This document shows positions 26,689 through 33,995 of a stretch of 37,069 bases of DNA, piece after piece. Position 1 is the first letter of the stretch. Every line of letters begins with the position of its first letter. The notes under the pieces are model-generated. The model searched no databases, was not told where the DNA came from, and saw only the letters and a program-made list of their open reading frames with translations. Source of the stretch: Bacteroidetes bacterium UBA6661 (GTDB lineage: Bacteria; Bacteroidota; Bacteroidia; AKYH767-A; OLB10); assembly GCA_002455375.1 (NCBI GenBank), contig DKKR01000069.1, positions 1-37,069 on the forward strand. The letters are read 5' to 3'. The translations under genes were made by a program, and so were the position numbers.

Positions 26689-28584
26689 TCACCATTGTTG
26701 ACGCTCATACCAGCGATGAAGTACAATTAAACACCAGATACGATTGTATAAATAATCTTCTCCGGAAAGAAATCGCTGAATTAATTTCTGTACCACATCA
26801 AATTTTACTAATCCTGCCTGTTGAATTATCTTTTTATCAAGATAGCGATCAAGCAAATATTTCCAATCAGATTTTAGCCATTTTGATAGAGGTATTGAAA
26901 ATCCTTTTTTAGGTCGCATAAATAATTCTTCTGGCACATAGTTGGCAAGAATTTTTTTTAATGGATATTTATTAACGCCATTCTTGATTTTAATATCGCT
27001 GGCAACTGAGAAAACATATTCAACCAGATTATTGTCCAAATAAGGTACGCGTGCTTCAATAGAGTGGAACATAGTAGCACGGTCAACCTTGGTTAACAAA
27101 TCATCCTGAAAAGGGAATTTTAACTCATAATTTGCCTGTCTTTCTTCAGGCAAGCAGCTATCACTAATACTAAACAACTTTTCTAATTCTTTCTTTCTTT
27201 GTGCGATACTCATCAAAGCCTCTATCTTTAATTCATCAGAAACCAATTCTGCTATTTCTTTATTACTGAATAAATATTGTTCCTGTGAATAAATATGTTC
27301 AGGTAAAAATTCAGAATTCTTATCAAAATCCAACAAATGTGCAACACGCTTACTGCGTGAACTACCACAAGAAAGTGCTTTTTGGAGAGGGCTCCTGAAT
27401 ACATTAAAGGGAAAAGTATTTAATCGCTTTGCCCAATTATGCGTACCATAACCAAAAAACAACTCATCACCTCCCTCACCTGACAACACTACCTTTACAT
27501 GCTTTGAGGCAAGTTTAGAAACTAACATTGTGGGAATACCTGAAGTATCAGTATAAGGCTCATCATAAACTTCAAAAAATGTTTCAATCAGATCAATAGC
27601 ATCTTGTACATAAACTACAAATTCATGATGATTTGTCCCAATGTGTTTTGCAATGACTCTTGCATGTTCAGACTCGTTATGACTTTGTTCCGTAAACCCA
27701 ATTGAAAATGTGTTTAACTTTTCATTTACATTTTCTGCTGCTATTGCTGTAAGCAAACTTGAATCAACACCTCCGCTTAAAAAAACGCCATATGGAACAT
27801 CGCTGCGTAATTGAATCTTTACTGATTCTATCAGAAGATTTTTAACGCTTTGAATTATTTCCTTTTCATCATCAATAATTTCGCGTTGTGAGCACTGCTT
27901 ACTTATCACAAACGGATGAATCTCCAAACCACTTCTGTCAATTATCAGGCAATTTCCACTTTCGAGTTTAAATATATTCTCATATATTGTTAATGGCGCA
28001 GGAACAAATCCTGTGTGAAGAAAATAAGCTACAGATTGATTATTTACCTTTCTTTTTATACCATCAATTGCAAGTATTGCTTTAAGTTCGGATGCAAAAC
28101 AGAAATTACCTGATGAATCATGATAGTAATACAAAGGTTTTATCCCAAATCTATCTCTGAATAAAAACAATTTATTGTCTTGAGTATCATAAATAGCAAT
28201 AGCAAACATGCCATTCAGATCTTTAACAAAATCAACACCTTTTATCTCAAACAGTCTTAAAATAACTTCCGTGTCACTTGTAGTTTTAAAAACAGACAAT
28301 GGATTGTCCTTAAATTTAGATTCTATCTCTTTTCGCAGCTCAACATAATTATAGACTTCTCCATTATAGACCATCACATAACGCTTACATGAAGAATACA
28401 TAGGTTGTGACGCTCTCTTGTCAAGATCTATGATGGATAATCTACGATGTGCCAATTGAACTAAACTATCACTGAAAAATCCATCACCGTCTGGCCCACG
28501 ATGATTAATAGCAGAAGATGCTTTCCTGATATCCTGATCAGAAAAAAAATTACTTACAGAAAAACAACCTACTATTCCGCACAT
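26689..28584 (-). CDS. asnB: Glutamine-hydrolysing asparagine synthase-type amidotransferase
   Basis: This 631-residue protein has an N-terminal class II glutaminase domain (nucleophile Cys2 after Met removal, with NHRGPDGDG, AHRRLSIIDL and VYNGEVYNY). The C-terminal ATP-pyrophosphatase/synthetase domain carries the PPi loop SGGVDSS (270-276), the LSGEGGDELFFGYG block and MRPKKGFSIPL near the end. The family makes asparagine from aspartate, but members inside polysaccharide operons can amidate sugar carboxyls instead. Here it is the last gene of a glycosyltransferase operon and overlaps the preceding GT2 gene by 1 base, which favours a glycan role. It abuts batE tail to tail. Confidence 0.9.
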   Translation of the reverse strand: MCGIVGCFSVSNFFSDQDIRKASSAINHRGPDGDGFFSDSLVQLAHRRLSIIDLDKRASQPMYSSCKRYVMVYNGEVYNYVELRKEIESKFKDNPLSVFKTTSDTEVILRLFEIKGVDFVKDLNGMFAIAIYDTQDNKLFLFRDRFGIKPLYYYHDSSGNFCFASELKAILAIDGIKRKVNNQSVAYFLHTGFVPAPLTIYENIFKLESGNCLIIDRSGLEIHPFVISKQCSQREIIDDEKEIIQSVKNLLIESVKIQLRSDVPYGVFLSGGVDSSLLTAIAAENVNEKLNTFSIGFTEQSHNESEHARVIAKHIGTNHHEFVVYVQDAIDLIETFFEVYDEPYTDTSGIPTMLVSKLASKHVKVVLSGEGGDELFFGYGTHNWAKRLNTFPFNVFRSPLQKALSCGSSRSKRVAHLLDFDKNSEFLPEHIYSQEQYLFSNKEIAELVSDELKIEALMSIAQRKKELEKLFSISDSCLPEERQANYELKFPFQDDLLTKVDRATMFHSIEARVPYLDNNLVEYVFSVASDIKIKNGVNKYPLKKILANYVPEELFMRPKKGFSIPLSKWLKSDWKYLLDRYLDKKIIQQAGLVKFDVVQKLIQRFLSGEDYLYNRIWCLIVLHRWYERQQW

Positions 28585-29477
28585 CAGTTAATAAATATTT
28601 TTGCAATTGCTTTATAAAAATGGATATCAGTATAAGTCGAAGGATATTTCATAACCTTAATTAATTCACCAAGTCCTTTTTTTAAATAATTTGAAGACAA
28701 ATAAACATTACTAATAAAGAGCTGCAAATTTTGTCGCAACTTAGCATTGATTTTATCTGGCAAAGAGTAATTTTCAATAAAATAATCAGTTGCAAATTTA
28801 TTCCAATAAACAAACTGTTCTGTGGAAATCAGATTTACAGATCTGTTAACATGTGAGTTTACAAAATTTGTTATAATTCCTGATTTTAAAATTTTATACC
28901 TATAACTAAACATACGAAAAAACAATAAATCTTCTGCAGTCAGAATATTTATATCAGGAAAAAGCAAATCGGGATAATGTGATTTCCTATAACAAAACTG
29001 ATTTAGAGAAATAGGATTAGCTTCTGCAAAATCATTTAAATCAAATATTTTTTGATCCTTAAAATAATTACAATTAGCATAATCCCTGATTTTGCTTTCC
29101 ACTACCAATTCTGTTGCTATGCCGGAAAATGAAGGGAAATTTTGAATTAACTGATACATTACCGAAAGATGATTTTCAAGGTAATAATCATCTGAATCAA
29201 GAAATGCAATCCATTCACCTGAAGCAGCATTTATCCCATTATTTCTGGCTGCACAACGCCCTTTATTTTGATGAGAAATCAATTTGATTCTTCTATCTTT
29301 ATTGGCAATCTCTTTTAAAACATCTAATGTATTATCAGTTGAGCCATCATCAATACATATCAGTTCAAAATCATCAAATCTTTGACTTAGTACAGACGCT
29401 ATTGAATCTTTCACAAGTTCTGCACGATTATATACAGGCATAATTACAGAAAAGAAAGGCTTCTTTTCAGTCAACAT
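28584..29477 (-). CDS. Glycosyltransferase family 2 protein
   Basis: This 297-residue GT-A enzyme has the GT2 signature: SVIMPVYNRAELVKDSIASV (about residues 10-29), CIDDGSTDNT (41-50), NKGRCAARNNG (71-81) and the metal-binding FLDSDD (92-97). It has no transmembrane helix. The last 100 residues are variable and may set acceptor specificity. It overlaps the downstream amidotransferase by one base (ATGA) and the upstream glycosyltransferase-like gene by 11 bases, so the three are translationally coupled. Donor sugar and linkage are unknown. Confidence 0.9.
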   Translation of the reverse strand: MLTEKKPFFSVIMPVYNRAELVKDSIASVLSQRFDDFELICIDDGSTDNTLDVLKEIANKDRRIKLISHQNKGRCAARNNGINAASGEWIAFLDSDDYYLENHLSVMYQLIQNFPSFSGIATELVVESKIRDYANCNYFKDQKIFDLNDFAEANPISLNQFCYRKSHYPDLLFPDINILTAEDLLFFRMFSYRYKILKSGIITNFVNSHVNRSVNLISTEQFVYWNKFATDYFIENYSLPDKINAKLRQNLQLFISNVYLSSNYLKKGLGELIKVMKYPSTYTDIHFYKAIAKIFIN

Positions 29478-30345
29478 AAATTTGCCCCTTTCTAATGCCT
29501 CTTTTCAATCCAATATAATAACAAAGCATTTCTTTGAAAAATATTCCTGCACCAAAAAATCGCAATGTCTTTAACAATCCTATGAAACCCATTCGCCAAT
29601 TCATAGTCAACAATTGAAATCTTTGCTGATGATCCTTTATCATGTTTCTAATCAGATAACAAACTATTAATGTTTGTTGATCAAAATAAGACCTGTTATG
29701 AACTTGCTTCCTGATTCTACAAATATTTGTAAACCTGTTAATTCTTACTATGCCAGAACTGCATATAAATATCAGTTCAAATAACGAATCAAAATGTGCA
29801 TCCACTTTAAAATCAGGAAAGACATTATTTTTAAGCACACTACTATGAATCAACAATTGCGAAAGACTCAACTGACTACTCAAATCTATATGTTCTACAC
29901 CAATAACATTTTTCTGTGGATTTGTTGATCGAATTGCACTATACCCACTTAAGTAATTTAAAGCGTAGTAAGTTTTAAATCCATGATAATGACTCATCGC
30001 ATCACGAAATGCTGACAAATGATATGGCAGCCATTCATCACCAGGCTTCAGAAGGCAAATCCAACCATCTTCAATATCCCTCAACAAACCAACCAATTCA
30101 TTCACTTTAATAAAAGGAGATTTTCGTACTTCATGCAAAATTGTTTTACTACCTTGGTTAAGTTCAATAATCACGCTCTCAAGTACATTAAAATCCTTTT
30201 TCAGATATGCAACATGCAATACAACATTTTTTTCATATTGCCTTTGAACAAAAGCAATCTGTTTCATGAAACTATCTGTATCACTTTCATAAAACATAAA
30301 AACATGAAAAGTATGTTCATTTGCTGTCAAATCAGTCATACCCAT
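29467..30345 (-). CDS. Divergent GT-A-like protein, probably not a canonical glycosyltransferase
   Basis: This 292-residue protein lies inside the glycosyltransferase operon, overlapping both neighbours (14 and 11 bases). The segment GWICLLKPGDEWLPYHLSAF (about residues 94-113) matches the position and shape of the GT2 metal-binding region. The DxD motif is replaced by Lys-Pro-Gly-Asp-Glu, and the N-terminal donor motif is also not obvious. The C-terminal 60 residues are basic and hydrophobic (FIGLLKTLRFFGAGIFF) and could lie on the membrane. A second ATG at codon 3 could be the true start. It may be a degenerate glycosyltransferase or a subunit of the GT2 neighbour. Confidence 0.55.
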   Translation of the reverse strand: MGMTDLTANEHTFHVFMFYESDTDSFMKQIAFVQRQYEKNVVLHVAYLKKDFNVLESVIIELNQGSKTILHEVRKSPFIKVNELVGLLRDIEDGWICLLKPGDEWLPYHLSAFRDAMSHYHGFKTYYALNYLSGYSAIRSTNPQKNVIGVEHIDLSSQLSLSQLLIHSSVLKNNVFPDFKVDAHFDSLFELIFICSSGIVRINRFTNICRIRKQVHNRSYFDQQTLIVCYLIRNMIKDHQQRFQLLTMNWRMGFIGLLKTLRFFGAGIFFKEMLCYYIGLKRGIRKGQIYVD

Positions 30346-31450
30346 AAAGTTTTTTAAGATGACTAAAATACTTATCCATACTGAATTTTGAATGCACTTC
30401 TTTCAATCCATTTTCAACCAACTTGTTTCTCAGATTACTATCTGAGAGTAATTTTATAATAGCACGATAAATTTCATCAGGATTTTTGTAGTCACAAACA
30501 AGTGCATTTTCATTGTTTTTTACAAACTCAGAGGCAATTCCTGAAATGGTAAAAACAGAAGGAATACCTGCTGCAAGTGCTTCAACATAAACTTGCCCAA
30601 ATGCCTCATACTCTTTGTACTCCGGCACATGCACAAATACATCAAATAACTGATACAATGCAAATAAATTATACTCAAATCTAATCTCACAATAGCTTTC
30701 AGTCGGAATTTGCTCAAGTGCTTTTTTAATCTGTTTTGAATATGAACCATGACTGTTTGCCAATATCAGAAGTGCATTAGGATATTTTTTCAATAATTGC
30801 TTAAAGGCAGGTATGACATGCTGAATTCCTTTACTCTCCTCATAACGACTTATCATGCCAACAACAGGAAATCTATCTTTTGTTTTATACTTCTTCTTTA
30901 ATTCCTCTATTTGAGATACCGGCACTTTTGAAAATAAATCCATCTCAAACCCATGATGCACTAAATGAACCTTGTTGGGTTTTACTTTTTCCTTTTCGAC
31001 TAATATATCATATACGTTTTTACTGATTGCCACTATATCAGTAGCCAACCTGTTGCAATAACGATCATATCGAACCGATTTCGGATAAAATCTATGATGA
31101 AAATCCGAATGGTGTCGGGTATAAATTCTCTTTTTGACCTTAGCTAACCATGCTGCTGTGAGTCCTGCAAGATTAGCATCAAAGAGATGCGTATGCACTA
31201 CGGTAATTTTTTCTTTTACCAGATATTGAAAAATTAATGCTATAGCACGAGGGATATCTTTTTTAGAATGATATTTTATAAATAAACAAGGAATCTTTTT
31301 CATCCTTGCAAACTCTTCAATATGCCACTGTTCCGGATTCAAAAAAATAAAATGCAATTCCAAGTTATGTTGAATTGCACGTTCAATAATCCATTCGTAT
31401 TGTACAGCACGATCATGAAACGATAAAATAAAACAAATCTTTTCTTTCAT
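30332..31450 (-). CDS. Glycosyltransferase family 4 protein
   Basis: This 372-residue GT-B-type enzyme starts MKEKICFILSFHDRAVQYEW. The acceptor half contains VVHTHLFDANLAGL, RIYTRHHSDFH and VDDVAISKN-like spacing, followed by the linker VHLVHHGFEMDLF. The donor half contains VVGMISRYEESKGIQHVIPA, the FDVFVHVPEYKEYEAFGQVYVEALAAG segment (with the EAFG..EALAAG pattern of GT4 nucleotide-sugar binding) and a ENALVCDYKNPDE end. It overlaps the upstream GT4 gene by 4 bases and the downstream gene by 14. The specific sugar is not predictable. Confidence 0.88.
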   Translation of the reverse strand: MKEKICFILSFHDRAVQYEWIIERAIQHNLELHFIFLNPEQWHIEEFARMKKIPCLFIKYHSKKDIPRAIALIFQYLVKEKITVVHTHLFDANLAGLTAAWLAKVKKRIYTRHHSDFHHRFYPKSVRYDRYCNRLATDIVAISKNVYDILVEKEKVKPNKVHLVHHGFEMDLFSKVPVSQIEELKKKYKTKDRFPVVGMISRYEESKGIQHVIPAFKQLLKKYPNALLILANSHGSYSKQIKKALEQIPTESYCEIRFEYNLFALYQLFDVFVHVPEYKEYEAFGQVYVEALAAGIPSVFTISGIASEFVKNNENALVCDYKNPDEIYRAIIKLLSDSNLRNKLVENGLKEVHSKFSMDKYFSHLKKLYGYD

Positions 31451-32718
31451 CTGGCAATTTCTAAAATTTCATTTGCAAGAAGTCCTGCTTGCTTCTCCCT
31501 GGAATAAAACTGCTCCCACTCTGCCGGTTGCTCTACTTTATAATTTCCATTCAGCCACAAGTTGTATATTTCATTTAATGAAGAGGCAAACTCCTCTGCA
31601 CTATTGGCTATATAACCCCTGCCGGATTTACGAACTAAATTATCAATAACGTCATTGTCTCCTGGGGCTACCAGGATTTTCCGTCCTGAGCCTATATATT
31701 CAAAAATTTTTGTTGAGTAAATACCTTTATGATTTGACCATGCCGGAATAAAAAGTACATGACTATCATTATAATGCCTTAGCACTTCTTTCCTGCTCAA
31801 CTTTTGTGTAACCAAGGGCTTAAAAGATTCAAGTTCTGAAGTCACTTGATGTGCAACACTTTCAATTGCGCCTAATCCGATAAATTTTACTTCAAACTTA
31901 CTTTTATCTCTTAGTTTATCATAAAATATTTTCAAACCATCAATCATTATACTAATGTTTTGAATAGGATAGATAGTTCCGATGCTTGCAAAAACAAAAC
32001 GATCCGATGGAGGATTTGTATTACTCACCTGACTAAACAACTTCATTTCATATCCATTGGTAAGTTCTATACATTTACCATTATAGATTCTCTTAACTTG
32101 TTCAATTAGTGCCTCACTCACTGTGGTGACCATACTGGCCCCATTCAACCACTTACCAATAAATTTTTCTTCAATAAAATTTGAAATACGACCACGCATA
32201 TTCATTTCAACTTTTCCTGTCAGAAGGTTGTTCCAGATATCTCTAAAATCAACCACATATGGTAAATCAAATTCCTTGCCTAATTCACTTGCTAACCTGA
32301 CAAGATTGTGTGGTGGAGCAGAAACTAAAATCAAATCATGCGGATTGTTCCTCAACAACTCTCTGCAGTAGTTACCAAATGCTTTATAAGCATTGATTTC
32401 TGTATTAAAATGTCCTTCAAGAAATGTTTTTAAATGATAAAATTTACTGTAAAGTTTATTCCTATTTGCAAGCGCTGGCTTGCCTGACTGATATGGAAGG
32501 TAGTGTACAGAAAAACGTTCATTTTTAATTACTTTAACGGGCTCTGTTGTCTCCTTAATAAAATCGAGCCAGTGCCATTCATCACCTTTAAAATGTCTGG
32601 TAACAACTGTAAGTTCAATGCCATACTGATGGAATTCATTTGCCCAACTCATTACTCGAGGTGTGGCGACAGCATTTCCAGGATCAAAATAGTAGGTTAT
32701 AAGCAGAACTTTCTTCAC
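31447..32718 (-). CDS. Glycosyltransferase family 4 protein
   Basis: This 423-residue protein has a GT-B N-terminal domain (KKVLLITYYFDPGNAVATPR, DLILVSAPPHNLVRLASELG, VVDFRDIWNN). The C-terminal donor domain includes FVFASIGTIYPIQNISIMID, HVLFIPAWSNHKGIYSTKIF, EYIGSGRKILVAPGD and a Gly-rich RKSGRGYIANSAEE end. The layout resembles the WbuB/WcaI-like branch of GT4. It lies 21 bases after the FKBP gene and overlaps the downstream GT4 start by 4 bases, so it is probably in one operon with both. Confidence 0.88.
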   Translation of the reverse strand: MKKVLLITYYFDPGNAVATPRVMSWANEFHQYGIELTVVTRHFKGDEWHWLDFIKETTEPVKVIKNERFSVHYLPYQSGKPALANRNKLYSKFYHLKTFLEGHFNTEINAYKAFGNYCRELLRNNPHDLILVSAPPHNLVRLASELGKEFDLPYVVDFRDIWNNLLTGKVEMNMRGRISNFIEEKFIGKWLNGASMVTTVSEALIEQVKRIYNGKCIELTNGYEMKLFSQVSNTNPPSDRFVFASIGTIYPIQNISIMIDGLKIFYDKLRDKSKFEVKFIGLGAIESVAHQVTSELESFKPLVTQKLSRKEVLRHYNDSHVLFIPAWSNHKGIYSTKIFEYIGSGRKILVAPGDNDVIDNLVRKSGRGYIANSAEEFASSLNEIYNLWLNGNYKVEQPAEWEQFYSREKQAGLLANEILEIAR

Positions 32719-32739
32719 TTCAGCATTTCACAATTGCCA

Positions 32740-33450
32740 TCAATTGACCTCAATTAATTCAACATCAAAAATGAGTGTTGACTTTGCAGGAATTACAGGT
32801 GGATAACCCTGCTCCCCATAGCCAAGTTGATAAGGAATAATCAATCTGCATTGTGAGCCGGTTTTTAATAAAGCAATACCTTGCTCCCATCCTTGAATAA
32901 CTCTTCCCTCACCCAAGCGAAAACTAATTGGCTCACCTCTTTCAACAGATGAATCAAACATGCTTCCATCTTCAAGATATCCGCTGTAATGCACAGCTAC
33001 TGTTGCGCCCGAAGCAGCAGATTTGCCTGTTCCTTCTTTAACCATTATATATTGAAGTCCGGATGGTAACTTAACTGTATCCTTACCTGCAACATTATAT
33101 GGCATTGGAACAATTTTGGGCGACACGCGAAGTAATTCCACCTCGAAAATCAGGGTAGAGTTTGCCGGAATAGTTCCAACTGCACGGCTGCCATAGCCTG
33201 CGTCAGGTGGTATTGTTAATACTGCCTTGTCACCTTGCTGAAGCATACCGAAAGCTTCATCCCATCCTCTTATCACTTGTCCTGTTCCAACATTGAACAC
33301 AAACGGTTCCCCTCTGTCAACAGAACTATCGAACTTAGTGCCATCCTGCAATTTACCTGTATAATGAACGGTAATTCTATCACCCTGTGATGGTTTAATT
33401 CCGCTTCCTTTTTCTTTAATTTCAATTTTAACTCCTGATTGTGTTGTCAT
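32740..33450 (-). CDS. Tandem FKBP-type peptidyl-prolyl isomerase (lost its lipoprotein signal)
   Basis: This 236-residue protein has two FK506-binding domains. The first (about residues 8-96) contains ITVHYTGKLQDGTKFDSSVD, FNVGTGQVIRGWDEAFGMLQ and GYGSRAVGTIPANSTLIFEV. The second (about 120-236) contains VAVHYSGYLEDGSMFDSSVE, GEGRVIQGWEQGI and GYGEQGYPPVIPAKSTLIFD. The enzymes catalyse cis-trans prolyl isomerisation and can act as chaperones. The first ATG is at 33450. Translation from the TTG at 33480 would add ten residues. Directly upstream and in the same frame is a lipoprotein signal peptide ending in a single TAA (33481-33543). Most Bacteroidota relatives are lipoproteins, so this gene probably lost its secretion signal by one nonsense change. 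It precedes the glycosyltransferase operon. Confidence 0.9.
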   Translation of the reverse strand: MTTQSGVKIEIKEKGSGIKPSQGDRITVHYTGKLQDGTKFDSSVDRGEPFVFNVGTGQVIRGWDEAFGMLQQGDKAVLTIPPDAGYGSRAVGTIPANSTLIFEVELLRVSPKIVPMPYNVAGKDTVKLPSGLQYIMVKEGTGKSAASGATVAVHYSGYLEDGSMFDSSVERGEPISFRLGEGRVIQGWEQGIALLKTGSQCRLIIPYQLGYGEQGYPPVIPAKSTLIFDVELIEVN

Positions 33451-33480
33451 AAATTTTGTTTGAATATGATGTGTTTCCAA

Positions 33481-33543
33481 TTACTTTATACCTGATTTGC
33501 AGGCAGTCATTATAGCAAGCAAACATAACATTAGTTTTTTCAT
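33481..33543 (-). pseudogene. Detached lipoprotein signal peptide, in frame with the FKBP gene but ended by TAA
   Basis: From ATG 33543 the frame reads MKKLMLCLLAIMTACKSGIK and stops at TAA (33481-33483). The peptide is a standard lipoprotein signal: Lys-Lys, a hydrophobic core and lipobox MTAC with Cys at residue 15. The next codon after TAA is in the same frame as the FKBP gene. Removing the stop would give a normal Bacteroidota FKBP lipoprotein with a linker of about 20 residues. As it stands, the piece encodes only 20 residues. Confidence 0.75.
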
Positions 33544-33596
33544 GCTCGGTGTGATACTATATTTTTTTATTAATAAAAATTACTTTTCAACTTTTA

Positions 33597-33709
33597 TCAC
33601 TCCTTAAAGACAACCAACTTTTATGTAAGCTTTCATTACCACTTGAAATCACCAATTGGTAAACATCGTAATTGATTTTTGGCAATGAGATTTACTGAAT
33701 GATACTCCA
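33597..33709 (-). pseudogene. Relic of a T9SS C-terminal sorting domain
   Basis: Base by base, 33600-33709 aligns with 33999-34109, the last 111 bases of the neighbouring T9SS cargo gene. The first 18 bases of the block are identical and similarity is roughly 70 percent overall, with one net base missing. Read on the minus strand it gives WSIIQ-stop-ISLPKINYDVYQLVISSGNESLHK. This matches WSTMQYISLPKIASGVYQC and the following residues of the intact gene. A TAA (33692-33694) replaces the Tyr codon TAT, and a one-base loss near 33618 shifts the final codons. No more of the gene is recognisable upstream. Confidence 0.8.
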
Positions 33710-33741
33710 AAGCCTGAGAGTCTAATGAATCTTCCTACATA

Positions 33742-33925
33742 CTTTTGTCTTGACACAAAAGAACCCAAAAATCAAGACTGTCTGAAAAACCACTACAAAA
33801 GCCAGCTACGCACGAAAATAAAAACTTGTTGCGGCAATCCGCCACTGGTGGATATGCCGGCAACTTCAGACAGTTTGTTTTCTTTTTGCTCATACAGGTG
33901 GCTTTTGTTTAACGAGTTTTTTCAG
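33742..33925. repeat. Nested palindromic element, non-coding
   Basis: This 184-base stretch lacks a credible gene but is dense in complementary arms. A hairpin CTTTTGT/ACAAAAG spans 33742-33761. ACTGTCTGAA (33777-33786) pairs with TTCAGACAGT (33865-33874). ACAAAAGCCA (33795-33804) pairs perfectly with TGGCTTTTGT (33899-33908). CTGAAAAA (33782-33789) pairs with TTTTTCAG (33918-33925). A long inner hairpin occupies 33828-33864 (GTTGCGGCAATCCGCC arm). The first arm pair and the CTGAAAAA pair use the same bases, so they exclude each other, and the first also crosses the ACAAAAGCCA pair. The element could be a dispersed repeat or a structured RNA; no second copy is in the window. Confidence 0.6.
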
Positions 33926-33995
33926 AAGGTCGGTATTTGAGCCATGAAGGAAACTTTGTAAACATGGTATATTAGGTTTGAGTGTTTGTTTTTTA

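Noticed and set aside
30019..30357. Plus-strand gene of 112 codons opposite the divergent GT-like gene
   Set aside because: It is antisense to a gene that overlaps its operon neighbours on both sides, and the translation shows no domain or signal.
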